A stretch of DNA of 64,000 nt. It comes from Longimonas halophila. GTDB lineage: Bacteria > Bacteroidota > Rhodothermia > Rhodothermales > Salinibacteraceae. A program made the position numbers and the translations under genes. Of the stretch, positions 7,263 through 14,831 are shown one piece after another. A model generated the notes under the pieces. The model saw only the letters and a list, made by a program, of their open reading frames with translations, made no database searches and was not told the origin of the DNA. Location: contig NZ_PDEP01000005.1 of the NCBI RefSeq assembly GCF_002554705.1, positions 124,001 through 188,000 of the forward strand. The letters run 5' to 3'. Within the stretch, counting starts at the first letter, position 1; each line of letters opens with the position of its first letter.

Positions 7263-9782
7263 CTAAAACGCGTGGCCGATGCCAAAATGGAGGCGCGGGT
7301 CGCGGAATCCGTTGCGAAACACGTCGTCATTCAGCGGGGAAGGGTCGTGCATACGGTAGGCCAGATCCAACCGCACAATAAAGAACTCCCACGCAATGCG
7401 CAACCCAAGCCCCGCGCCTACGCCCAGTTCCTGAGGGGCAGTGGCCAGACGGAAGCGTCCGCTGGCCCGTGCGGGCTGGTCGTCGGTGGCCGCGGTGGCC
7501 AGGCCCGGGTTGCGTGGGCCGAACCACACGTTGCCGGTATCTACAAAGCTTGTGAGCAGCCAGTTGGCAGCCAGCAGCTGACGAATGATGCGGGTGCGCA
7601 GCTCGATGTTGGCCTCCAGCTTAATGTCGCCGCCCAGAATGTTGGCGACATCGCCGTTGGCGCTGGGCTGCGTCTGGGTGCCAGGTGCTAAGAGCGTGGT
7701 GCTGCCGGGGCCGAGTTCGCGCAGGCCCCACCCACGCACGCTGGTCCCGCCGCCGCTAAAGTAGCGCCGGTCGAAGGGCACGACATCAGGGATGCCAAAC
7801 GGGTGCGCCACGCCGCCGAACGCGCGCAGAGCCAGCGTAGAGCGCCCGCTACCCAGCGGGATGTATCGGCGCAGATCGACCTGACCGCGTAGGTATGGAC
7901 GGTACAGCAGCGTTTGGCCGCCAAAGCCGGGCACCGTGCTGGTAAGCGATCCGGGCGAGAACGCGAACCAGTCGAGTGCCAGTGGGAGCACATTGCCGAT
8001 CTCAAATGCGCCTTCGTACACGTGGCCCTGGCGACGGCGCAGCGGGTTTGCCGTGGCCGACTGTAACGTATAGCGCAGCGCGCTGTTGAACTGAGGTTCG
8101 GTGTAGTCCTCAATGATCTGGCGGCGCTGTACCGGGTCGGTGATGCCCGTGCCATCGCCGGGCCCAAGGACGCGGTCTAAGAAGCGCTCGCTGAACTGGT
8201 CGAGCGTGTCGGGGTTGCTGATGGTAAGGTCGACCACGTCGATGAACGAACTGAGCGATTCGGTGTGGTCCAGCTCCAGCCGGAGCTGCGCCCCCAGACG
8301 CGCGCGAATGCGCAGGCGCAGGTCGTCGCGGCGCGCGGTGAGACCGCTGAGCGAGAGGCGCGTGCGGGTATCCACCAGATCGAACCAGTCGTCGAGGCCG
8401 CCAAACGGATACACGAGGTAAGGCAGTGTGAGCGAGGGCTCGGCTTCAAGCTGCACCGAGGTCAGCGAATCGAGGTTGGTGGCGACGGAGGCGGCGGTGC
8501 GCATCTGAAATCGCTCGCCCCCGCCCAACACGTTGGCGTTCTCGTAGGTGAGGCCTACGCCCAGGCCCAATTCACTCTCCACATCGCTCACTACCTCGCG
8601 CTGAAGTGCAAACGTTTCGGCCCGAAGTTGATGCCGTTCGCGGGTGCGCGTCTCAATCTGGATAGGCACGAACGCCTCGCCATCGGGGGCCGGACGCAGC
8701 GAGTCGCTAAGCTGGGGCGTCAGATTGGTGAACGTGAACGCACCGGTACCTTCCAGCCGTCGCTTTGTAGCCAGCAGTTGCTCCTGGCTGTAGTAGTCGC
8801 CCGGGGTAAACTGCAGCGCCCGCTCGAGCAGGCTGGGACTAAGACGCTCCTCGTTGCGAATCGTAGCCGCCACGGTGGGCGCGTAGCCAGCACTGCTATC
8901 AACAGGCACATCTACCGTAGGCTGGCGCGTGCTGCTGTTAGAAAGGGGGCCTTCAACCGTGAACTGCACATCGCCGAAGCGATAGCGGCGCCCGGGGCGC
9001 ACACGCATGCGCACGTCGAACGAGTCGGGCTGCGGGGTGAAGACCAGAGCGCGAATCGAGTCGCGCGAAACGGCCGCGTACCCGCCGTTGCGCAGGGCAC
9101 GGAGCACGCGCTGGCGCTCTTCGAGTAGCAGCGGCGTTTCGTAGCGCTGGTTTGCAATAGCCAGCTTGAACGGGTTCTCATCGGTTGGGGTCGCATCGTC
9201 GAAGACCGACTCGTTAACGATAGTGGCCTGCACGGGCTCGGGCAGGCCCTGCAGCCCGCGATACTCCAGCGAGCGAAGGTACGTGGGCGGCCCCTCGTCG
9301 ATGCGAAAATGCACCGTAACGCGGTCGCTATCGTCTCCCTCAACAACATCAGCGCTGATACGGGCGTCGCGAAAGCCCTGCTGCTCGTAGAACACGCGCA
9401 GGCGCTCTACATCGTTGTCGACCAGGCCGGGGTCAAGGTAGGCGGGCGCCTCGCCACTTGCGCGAAACGCATCGCCCACGCGCCCGCCCACCGTATCCCC
9501 AAACTGATACACCCACCGCCACCATGTAAAACCGGGGATGCTAAGGACGCGCCGGTTAGCCTGCGTTTGGATGCGCTGGCGTAGCCGTGTGGTGCGAATG
9601 GCGTCGTTCCCGGTGATGCGCACCTCCCGAATAACGGGCTGGTCGTCGAGTGATTCGGTGGTAAGCACCGGACGCTGTTGCGCCTGGGCGGGCTCTGCAA
9701 TCAGAAGATTACATAGCATGGCTCCAGCAAGCAGACTCAGAAGGAGTCTTACCCTGTACGTCAGACGAAAAAGGGAATCCAC
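7263..9782 (-). CDS. BamA/TamA-family outer membrane protein (POTRA plus beta-barrel)
   Basis: About 839 residues from the GTG at 9782. The start gives a signal peptide: basic RLTYRVR, hydrophobic LLLSLLAGAMLCNLLI, then AQAQQ. POTRA-like repeats follow (IREVRITGNDAIRTTRLRQRI, VTVHFRIDEGPPTYLRSLEYRG and YRFGDVQFTVEG). The C-terminal half is a 16-strand-type D15/Omp85 barrel with the hallmark PFDRRYFSGGGTSVRGWG (the VRGW/F motif of the L6 lid loop) and a final FGIGHAF ending in an aromatic residue. Such proteins insert outer-membrane proteins or, in the TamA-like branch, serve particular substrates; which branch applies is not decidable here. The start is uncertain: ATG 9719 is the alternative, and upstream sequence runs into repeat family B. 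Confidence 0.85.
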   Translation of the reverse strand: MDSLFRLTYRVRLLLSLLAGAMLCNLLIAEPAQAQQRPVLTTESLDDQPVIREVRITGNDAIRTTRLRQRIQTQANRRVLSIPGFTWWRWVYQFGDTVGGRVGDAFRASGEAPAYLDPGLVDNDVERLRVFYEQQGFRDARISADVVEGDDSDRVTVHFRIDEGPPTYLRSLEYRGLQGLPEPVQATIVNESVFDDATPTDENPFKLAIANQRYETPLLLEERQRVLRALRNGGYAAVSRDSIRALVFTPQPDSFDVRMRVRPGRRYRFGDVQFTVEGPLSNSSTRQPTVDVPVDSSAGYAPTVAATIRNEERLSPSLLERALQFTPGDYYSQEQLLATKRRLEGTGAFTFTNLTPQLSDSLRPAPDGEAFVPIQIETRTRERHQLRAETFALQREVVSDVESELGLGVGLTYENANVLGGGERFQMRTAASVATNLDSLTSVQLEAEPSLTLPYLVYPFGGLDDWFDLVDTRTRLSLSGLTARRDDLRLRIRARLGAQLRLELDHTESLSSFIDVVDLTISNPDTLDQFSERFLDRVLGPGDGTGITDPVQRRQIIEDYTEPQFNSALRYTLQSATANPLRRRQGHVYEGAFEIGNVLPLALDWFAFSPGSLTSTVPGFGGQTLLYRPYLRGQVDLRRYIPLGSGRSTLALRAFGGVAHPFGIPDVVPFDRRYFSGGGTSVRGWGLRELGPGSTTLLAPGTQTQPSANGDVANILGGDIKLEANIELRTRIIRQLLAANWLLTSFVDTGNVWFGPRNPGLATAATDDQPARASGRFRLATAPQELGVGAGLGLRIAWEFFIVRLDLAYRMHDPSPLNDDVFRNGFRDPRLHFGIGHAF

Positions 9783-9916
9783 AGAAACGGGGACTATGGC
9801 AAATACATGCGCAACGCGGCACCCTGTACATGCAGGACGCCGCGTTGTGTTGCCACACGCAAACGAAGGTGTGGGCAGATGTCCGACGCGTGGCCGCGCC
9901 GATTTGCTTAATAACA

Positions 9917-10057
9917 CAGTGTGCGGGTTTTCCCATTGTCTCTTCGGGGCGGGCATCCCCCTTTGTCGCGGCGCGACATTTCCCCCTTCGCGAAGGGGGA
10001 AACGCCCGAACAGCGTGAGGGAATGGGGGATGTTAGGATTGCGTATGCTTCCACAAG
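9917..10057 (+). repeat. Interspersed repeat family B, copy 1 (141 bp)
   Basis: Non-coding 141-bp unit running from CAGTGTGCGGGTTTTCC to CACAAG. It contains the perfect 24-bp palindrome at 9979-10002 (arms TTTCCCCCTTCG and its complement) and flanking CATCCCCC/GGGGGATG inverted repeats, so it can fold into a long hairpin. A second copy lies at 13484-13624 in reverse orientation, at roughly 85% identity by eye. Together the two bracket the cysteine operon. It occupies most of the 9783-10094 gap; nothing else is seen there. Confidence 0.85.
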
Positions 10058-10094
10058 ACGATCAATAAAGGAGGAGAAAACCTGCACATTCCGT

Positions 10095-11267
10095 TTAATA
10101 GGTCGGCACGCTGTCGTCAATTTCCTTGCTCCACGCCAAGATGCCGCCTTTCAGGTTCGAGGCGTTGTACCCCTTTTGGCGCAAGAACTTCGTAGCGCGT
10201 TCGGAGCGGGCGCCCGAGCGGCAGTGCACCACAAGAGGCGTTTCGGCATCGGCGTTTAGCTCGCTCAGGCGGTCGGGCAACTCGTCGACGGGGATGAGCT
10301 GGTCGGCATCCATCGAGGCGATCTCGGCTTCATGCGGCTTGCGCACGTCGAGTACAAACGGTGCCGTGCCGCTGTCGCGAGCCTGCTTCAGTTCGTGGAC
10401 AGTGGTTTCAGGGACAGCCATGTCGTCATCGGTTGATTCATTGGCATCGGGAATCCCGCAAAACGCCTCATAGTCAATCAGTTCCGTCTGCGTGGGGTTG
10501 TCACTGCAAATTACGCAATCCGGATTTTTGCGGACGCGCAGCGTGCGGAAGTTCATGCTCAACGCGTCGATCATGAGCAGCCGACCAATCAGCGGCTCGC
10601 CGATGCCCGTAAGCAGCTTAATGACTTCGGTAGCCTGCAGCGTGCCCACGAGTCCGGGCAGCACACCCAGCACGCCGCCTTCGGCGCACGAGGGCACCAG
10701 TCCGGGGGGCGGCGGCTCTTCGTAGAGGCAGCGGTAGCAGGGGCCGTCTTCGGTGGCAAAGACGGAGACCTGGCCCTCGAATCGGAAGATGGAGGCGTAC
10801 ACATTCGGCGTGCCCGTGAGCACGCAAGCGTCGTTCACCAGGTAGCGCGTCGGAAAGTTGTCGGTGCCATCGGCCACCACGTCGTACTGATCCACAATGT
10901 CGAGCGCGTTCTCGCTGCTCAGGCGTACGGCGTGGCGCGTAACCTCGACGTGCGGGTTCAGGTCGTTGAGGCGCTCCTCGGCGGCGTCGAGCTTGGGGCG
11001 CCCTACGTCGCTGGTGCCGTACAGAATCTGGCGCTGCAGATTCGAGGCCTCCACGTGGTCAAAGTCCACCAGCCCAATGTGGCCCACACCCGCAGCGGCC
11101 AGATACATGGCTGCGGGGGAGCCGAGTCCGCCCGCGCCTACGAGCAATACGGAGGCATTCTTGAGCGCCTCCTGCCCCTCGCGTCCGAATTCGGGCAGCG
11201 TAAGGTGGCGGTTGTAGCGGCGCAGCTCATCCGAAGAGAGCGTCGCGGTCTGTTTGTCAGCTTGCAT
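10095..11267 (-). CDS. moeZ: MoeZ/MoeB-type adenylyltransferase-sulfurtransferase (ThiF plus rhodanese)
   Basis: A 390-residue two-domain protein. The E1-like ThiF domain (about 1-250) has the ATP site VLLVGAGGLGSPAAMYLAAAGVG, the VADGTDNFPTRY segment, and two zinc pairs, PCYRC and CVIC. A rhodanese domain (about 285-390) has the persulfide cysteine in VVHCRSGARS. Proteins of this layout adenylate the C-terminal glycine of a ubiquitin-like carrier and then transfer sulfur to it as a thiocarboxylate; mycobacterial MoeZ does this for CysO. It is the last gene of the cysM-mec-cysO-moeZ operon, 42 bp after the carrier gene, so the carrier is its evident substrate. A role in molybdopterin synthesis is possible too, but no moa genes are near. 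Confidence 0.92.
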   Translation of the reverse strand: MQADKQTATLSSDELRRYNRHLTLPEFGREGQEALKNASVLLVGAGGLGSPAAMYLAAAGVGHIGLVDFDHVEASNLQRQILYGTSDVGRPKLDAAEERLNDLNPHVEVTRHAVRLSSENALDIVDQYDVVADGTDNFPTRYLVNDACVLTGTPNVYASIFRFEGQVSVFATEDGPCYRCLYEEPPPPGLVPSCAEGGVLGVLPGLVGTLQATEVIKLLTGIGEPLIGRLLMIDALSMNFRTLRVRKNPDCVICSDNPTQTELIDYEAFCGIPDANESTDDDMAVPETTVHELKQARDSGTAPFVLDVRKPHEAEIASMDADQLIPVDELPDRLSELNADAETPLVVHCRSGARSERATKFLRQKGYNASNLKGGILAWSKEIDDSVPTY

Positions 11268-11309
11268 AGCAGATCGTAGCTATTGGAAGAAAAGACACAG
11301 CACGCAGCG

Positions 11310-11603
11310 TCAGCGAGAGCGTCCTCCGGCAATGGAGGGCACAATGGAGACGTCGGCACCGTCGGTGAGGGCGGTGTCGGGGCCGTCGAGATAGCGGATG
11401 TCCTCGTCATCCACATAGATGTTCACGAACTGGCGCAGCGCGCCGTCGTCGTTGTACAGATTGCTCTTCAGGTCGGGGTAGCGCTCCACCAGGTTCTGCA
11501 GCGCAGTGCGCACGGTATCGCCTGTGGCATTGACGGTGGCCTGGTCATCGGTGGCGCTACGGAGCGGGGTTGGAATGTGGAGGGTGACGGTAGGCGTGCT
11601 CAT
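11310..11603 (-). CDS. cysO: CysO/ThiS/MoaD-type sulfur carrier with a three-residue tail after Gly-Gly
   Basis: A 97-residue beta-grasp protein. The start is ATG 11603 (MSTPTVTLHIPTPLR), which gives the normal family length; an ATG at 11681 is too long. Conserved features include the GDTVRTALQNLVERYPDLKSNLYND helix, the FVNIYVDDEDIRYLDG strand and the C-terminal ADVSIVPSIAGG. After Gly-Gly come three further residues, Arg-Ser-Arg, then TGA, whereas ThiS, MoaD and CysO normally end at Gly-Gly. The carrier therefore needs proteolytic trimming before MoeZ can adenylate it. The adjacent JAMM protease is the obvious candidate, as in the QbsE/QbsD pair of Pseudomonas, where a dipeptide after Gly-Gly is removed. 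That parallel is from memory, and the assignment is inference. Confidence 0.9.
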   Translation of the reverse strand: MSTPTVTLHIPTPLRSATDDQATVNATGDTVRTALQNLVERYPDLKSNLYNDDGALRQFVNIYVDDEDIRYLDGPDTALTDGADVSIVPSIAGGRSR

Positions 11604-11702
11604 CAGAAAAATTGGGAGTGTATGGAACGGTAGCGTAGTTTGCAACAGGTTTTGGGGGGATGCGAAGGCGGGGCATCCCATAGAACATACGGGGGCAGGC
11701 GT

Positions 11703-12131
11703 TTAGGCAGGGGCTTCGGTGCGAATCGGCTCTTCAGTGAAGCGGGAGCGGTCGGGCGCCAACTGCCACGCCGTTACGTTGCGAGCCGTGCCGTCATCCA
11801 CCGACACGATGGCGTACGTGTAGCCCGAAAACGTAGCCTGCTCCAGGTCGGTTGCTGACGGTTGAGCCGGGTGGTCGGGGTGCGAGTGGTAGATGCCGAC
11901 AATGTCGAGGCCCTGCTCGGTGGCCGTGCGCTGCGCGGCCCGAAACGCATCGGGCGGAATGAGATAGCGCCGCTCACGGTTGGCATCTTGCTCGTTATCG
12001 ACGCGCTCAATAGCGGTTACGACGTTGGTGCCGTCTTGAATGCGGCCCAGCAGAAAGCCACAGATCTCTTCGGGATAGCCCGCTTCGCCGTGGGTACGAA
12101 TGGCGTGAAGGACATCGGGAGAGGTAATCAT
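11703..12131 (-). CDS. mec: Mec-type JAMM/MPN+ metalloprotease
   Basis: A 142-residue JAMM domain. The catalytic Glu is in YPEEICGFLLG (about residues 20-30). The zinc site is HSHPDHPAQPSATD, an exact H-x-H-x7-S-x2-D motif (about 82-95). Mec of mycobacteria hydrolyses the CysO-cysteine conjugate to release free cysteine. Here the gene lies between cysM and cysO, as in Mycobacterium mec-cysO-cysM, though in a different order. Because the neighbouring carrier has residues after its Gly-Gly, this protease may both mature the carrier and release cysteine. Spacing to cysM is 30 bp and to cysO about 100 bp. Confidence 0.92.
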   Translation of the reverse strand: MITSPDVLHAIRTHGEAGYPEEICGFLLGRIQDGTNVVTAIERVDNEQDANRERRYLIPPDAFRAAQRTATEQGLDIVGIYHSHPDHPAQPSATDLEQATFSGYTYAIVSVDDGTARNVTAWQLAPDRSRFTEEPIRTEAPA

Positions 12132-12161
12132 AGATCGCAGGAGGCTTTGGAAAAAAGCAGG

Positions 12162-13121
12162 CTATGCGGCATCTGACCACAGATCGTCGCTGAGGTAGCG
12201 CGTGCCGGTATCGCACAGGATGGTGACGATGTGTCCGGCATCGAGTGTGTGGGCGTGGCGGAGTGCCGTGGCCACGTTGGCCCCTGCTGAAGGTCCTACG
12301 AGGAGGCCCTCTTCGGCAGCCAGGCGCCGGGTCATGGCGTGAGCGGTTTCGGTGGAGCAGGTGGCCTGGGCATCTGCCAAACTGCTGTCGTAAATGGAGG
12401 GCGTATGCGCGGTAGGCAGGTGCTTGAGCCCTTCGAGTCCGTGCAGCGCGGTATCCGGCTGCATCGCAATGCAGGTGATGGCGTCGTCGTATTCCTTCAG
12501 GCGACGCGCCACGCCGGTGAAGGTGCCCGTGGTGCCGAGTCCGGCCACAAAGTGCGTTACGCGTTCGTGGGTCTGGGTCCAGATTTCGGGCGCGGTGGTG
12601 TCGTAGTGGGCCTGCCAGTTGGCGTTGTTGCTATACTGGTCGGGGTAGAAATAGCGGTCGGGGTGCGCCTCTACGAGTTCTTGCACGCGGGCTTGCGCGC
12701 CATCGGTGCCCTCCATCGCATCAGTCAGGATAAGTTCGGCTCCATACGCACGCAGCACCGCCTTGCGCTCGGCGGATGCGTTTTCGGGCAGGGCCAGTGC
12801 CACCTCGCGGTTCAGCGCAGCGGCAATCATGGCGTAGGCGATGCCCGTGTTTCCGCTGGTGGCGTCGATCAGGGTATGATGCGGCTGGTAGGCGCCGGTG
12901 CGGAGTCCGTCTTCGATCATATGGCGGGCGGGGCGGTCCTTCACCGAGCCGCCGGGATTCAGGTGTTCAGCTTTCACCCACAGCGTTACGCCGTCGGGCA
13001 GGTCGTGCCCAATTTGGCGCAGCGGCAGCAGCGGGGTGTTGCCGATAGCATCGAGCAGAGCCGGACGCGTATCCGTTGCGGGAGAAAAAGGGGACGAAGC
13101 GGTCATAACAGGCAAGGACAT
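12162..13121 (-). CDS. cysM: CysM-type cysteine synthase (PLP-dependent)
   Basis: A fold-type II PLP enzyme of about 319 residues. PGGSVKDRPA holds the PLP-binding lysine, DATSGNTGIAYA the substrate loop, GLGTTGTFTG the phosphate-binding loop, and CDTGTRYLSD the C-terminal motif. In the CysO route CysM adds the carrier thiocarboxylate to the aminoacrylate made from O-phosphoserine (or O-acetylserine). Context with mec, cysO and moeZ favours this role over a sulfide-using enzyme. ATG 13121 is preceded by GAGAGG at 12 bp, inside the 3' arm of a hairpin; ATG 13106 (MTASSPFS) is an alternative. It is the first gene of the minus-strand operon. Confidence 0.92.
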   Translation of the reverse strand: MSLPVMTASSPFSPATDTRPALLDAIGNTPLLPLRQIGHDLPDGVTLWVKAEHLNPGGSVKDRPARHMIEDGLRTGAYQPHHTLIDATSGNTGIAYAMIAAALNREVALALPENASAERKAVLRAYGAELILTDAMEGTDGAQARVQELVEAHPDRYFYPDQYSNNANWQAHYDTTAPEIWTQTHERVTHFVAGLGTTGTFTGVARRLKEYDDAITCIAMQPDTALHGLEGLKHLPTAHTPSIYDSSLADAQATCSTETAHAMTRRLAAEEGLLVGPSAGANVATALRHAHTLDAGHIVTILCDTGTRYLSDDLWSDAA

Positions 13122-13127
13122 CAATAG

Positions 13128-13159
13128 AAAAAGCCTCTCGCAGCCAGGGCCGGAGAGGC
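13128..13159 (-). promoter_or_regulatory. Leader hairpin with T-run just upstream of cysM
   Basis: Read on the minus strand: GCCTCTC, a 13-nt loop, GAGAGGC, then TTTTT, ending 6 bp before the cysM ATG at 13121. The shape is that of an intrinsic terminator, and its 3' arm contains the only purine-rich ribosome-binding-like sequence (GAGAGG). It could therefore act as a transcription attenuator or sequester the ribosome site. A short frame beginning MMDFNIAIVLHTPLRPWL runs through it. Regulation is inference; the hairpin is seen. Confidence 0.6.
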
Positions 13160-13483
13160 GTGTGCAGCACGATTGCGATGTTAAAATCCATCATGCACCG
13201 CACCCGCCGCCCTCCGGCCAGTCCCAACAACAAGGCCGACAGGGAGGGTAGATGCACATGGCGCGGTGTTCGTTACATGGCGTACAGCGAATAACTAAAG
13301 TGTAGTAAGTGCGGCCCAATGCTCCGTTCCCGTGCATGAAGCATACGAACAGGCATTACGGATGCGACACATTGTGTGTGGTAACGCAGAGTGGGGAAGT
13401 GGCTTAACGGGAGGTAGGGGCATGCTGATGCACGTCCAACAGGCGCTTATGCCACGTTTCTCACCGCGCAGCGCCGTCTTTGC

Positions 13484-13624
13484 CTTGTGGTAGAATGCGC
13501 GGTCCTGACATCCCCCATTCCCTCACGCTGTTCGGGCCTTTCCCCCTTCGCGAAGAGGGAAATGTCGCGTGGCGACAAAGGGGGATGCTCAATCCGAAAG
13601 GACTATCGGAAAACCCGCACACTG
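13484..13624 (-). repeat. Interspersed repeat family B, copy 2 (inverted relative to copy 1)
   Basis: The reverse complement of this stretch aligns end to end with 9917-10057, from CAGTGTGCGGGTTTTCC to the CACAAG end. It keeps the CCCTCTTCGCGAAGGGGG hairpin core with one mismatch in the palindrome. Its outer end lies 2 bp from the stop codon of the exonuclease gene. The rest of the 13160-13483 gap shows no gene. Confidence 0.85.
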
Positions 13625-13626
13625 CG

Positions 13627-14295
13627 TTACTTACGTGCCTGAATAAGGGGCCAGACCTTCTGGGCACATGTGTAGGCAGCCTGAACGTCTTTCTCGCAGT
13701 AGCGCGCTACCTTGTTAATGTCGCCGGCAGCTACGAGGTCGGCCACGGCGCTGCCGTCGCCTTCGTCTTTGGGGGAGTCGACGTCGAGCAGCTCGCACAG
13801 TTCGTGCAGGCGCATGGGCATGGGCCAGAGGCCCATCAGGTCGAGGTGGGGGGCATCGTTAAACGGGTAGGTGTCGAGCAGGGCGCTGTTTACGGGTGTA
13901 ACGCCATGATGCACGCTGCGGGCTTCGACGAATGGCACATCGAACTTCTTGCCATTGAAGGTGACCCACCGGATGGTCGGGGCATTACGCGAGATGTGCT
14001 GAATGTCGTCCCAGAAGCGTTCCAGCAGTTCGGGCTCCTCCTCAGGCGAGGCGGCGGTCCAGCTTTTGGGGCGGTTGGGGGCTTCACCCACGGCACCGCG
14101 CACGGCGCTGATGCAGCAGACCCACCCGAGCAACGGGTGCAGGCTACGCACAAGGCGAGCCGCATCGTCTTCGTCTTCATCGGGGCGTTTGGAGCGGCGC
14201 TTGGCAAGGCGTTCCTCAAAGCGCGAGCGCTGCGCCTCAGAAAACGAGTCGACAGGAAACGGGCAGGTCTCGATGTCCCACGCAACGAATTGCAT
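13627..14295 (-). CDS. Predicted 3'-5' exonuclease, PolB-like (DEDDy type)
   Basis: A 222-residue RNase H-fold nuclease. Exo I is FVAWDIETCPFP at the N-terminus. The middle motif is WVTFNGKKFDVPFVEARS, and Exo III is VARYCEKDVQAAY with the tyrosine of the DEDDy group. This is the stand-alone PolB-type exonuclease family (PF10108-like), thought to act in DNA repair or editing, with no polymerase domain attached. The ATG at 14295 (MQFVAWDIET) puts Exo I at residues 4-8 as the family expects; upstream codons are low-complexity. The stop abuts repeat family B. Confidence 0.85.
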   Translation of the reverse strand: MQFVAWDIETCPFPVDSFSEAQRSRFEERLAKRRSKRPDEDEDDAARLVRSLHPLLGWVCCISAVRGAVGEAPNRPKSWTAASPEEEPELLERFWDDIQHISRNAPTIRWVTFNGKKFDVPFVEARSVHHGVTPVNSALLDTYPFNDAPHLDLMGLWPMPMRLHELCELLDVDSPKDEGDGSAVADLVAAGDINKVARYCEKDVQAAYTCAQKVWPLIQARK

Positions 14296-14542
14296 AGCAG
14301 TAGAAGGGGTTGGGCAAGAGCAGAGGGCGAACCGGACGGGTAAGGTAGCCACTGCACGACAAAAGTGCCACCACGGGGCCAGCGGAAGCGTGGGCAGATC
14401 CGGACGAGAATGCCACGGGGAGGCGAAGCGGGACTTTCCCCCTAAATATGTTCTATTCGGAAGGAGCCGCGATGGGGGTGAGAAGAACGCACAGAAAGCG
14501 CTCTTTTTGAAGCGCTACAATGCGTTGAGACGACATGCGTCC

Positions 14543-14578
14543 AACAAAAAAGCCCGACAGCCAGGCGGCCATCGGGCG
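14543..14578 (-). terminator. Intrinsic terminator after tRNA-Ala
   Basis: On the minus strand GCCCGA, a 14-nt loop, TCGGGC, then TTTTTTGTTGG. It begins 5 bp past the tRNA 3' end and has the classical stem plus T-run layout. Confidence 0.85.
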
Positions 14579-14582
14579 GGTG

Positions 14583-14655
<73 letters not shown>

Positions 14656-14831
14656 GCATCGTTAATTACGTTCGTGTGCTATTGCGCACGGAGATGGAGG
14701 TTCCAGTATGGAGCAATAGGCGGGCCCTTTCATGTACATTCCACACAGTGCTGCGGGGGCAAGGCAACGGTGTGCATGTACGAGAGATACAACTGGGTCC
14801 GTGGACTGCTTTACATGTTGCATCTGATCGC

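Noticed and set aside
7175..7330. Longer N-terminus for the cyclic nucleotide-binding protein
   Set aside because: It would overlap the 3' end of the BamA-like gene and adds Cys/Ser-rich residues unlike the family; ATG 7174 is used.
9979..10002. Intrinsic terminator for the BamA-like or moeZ genes
   Set aside because: The hairpin is a perfect palindrome but has no T-run on either side, and a second copy at 13484-13624 shows that it is a repeat unit.
10095..11267. Molybdopterin-only role (MoeB)
   Set aside because: The fused rhodanese domain and operon with cysO, mec and cysM point to sulfur loading of CysO; no moa genes are near.
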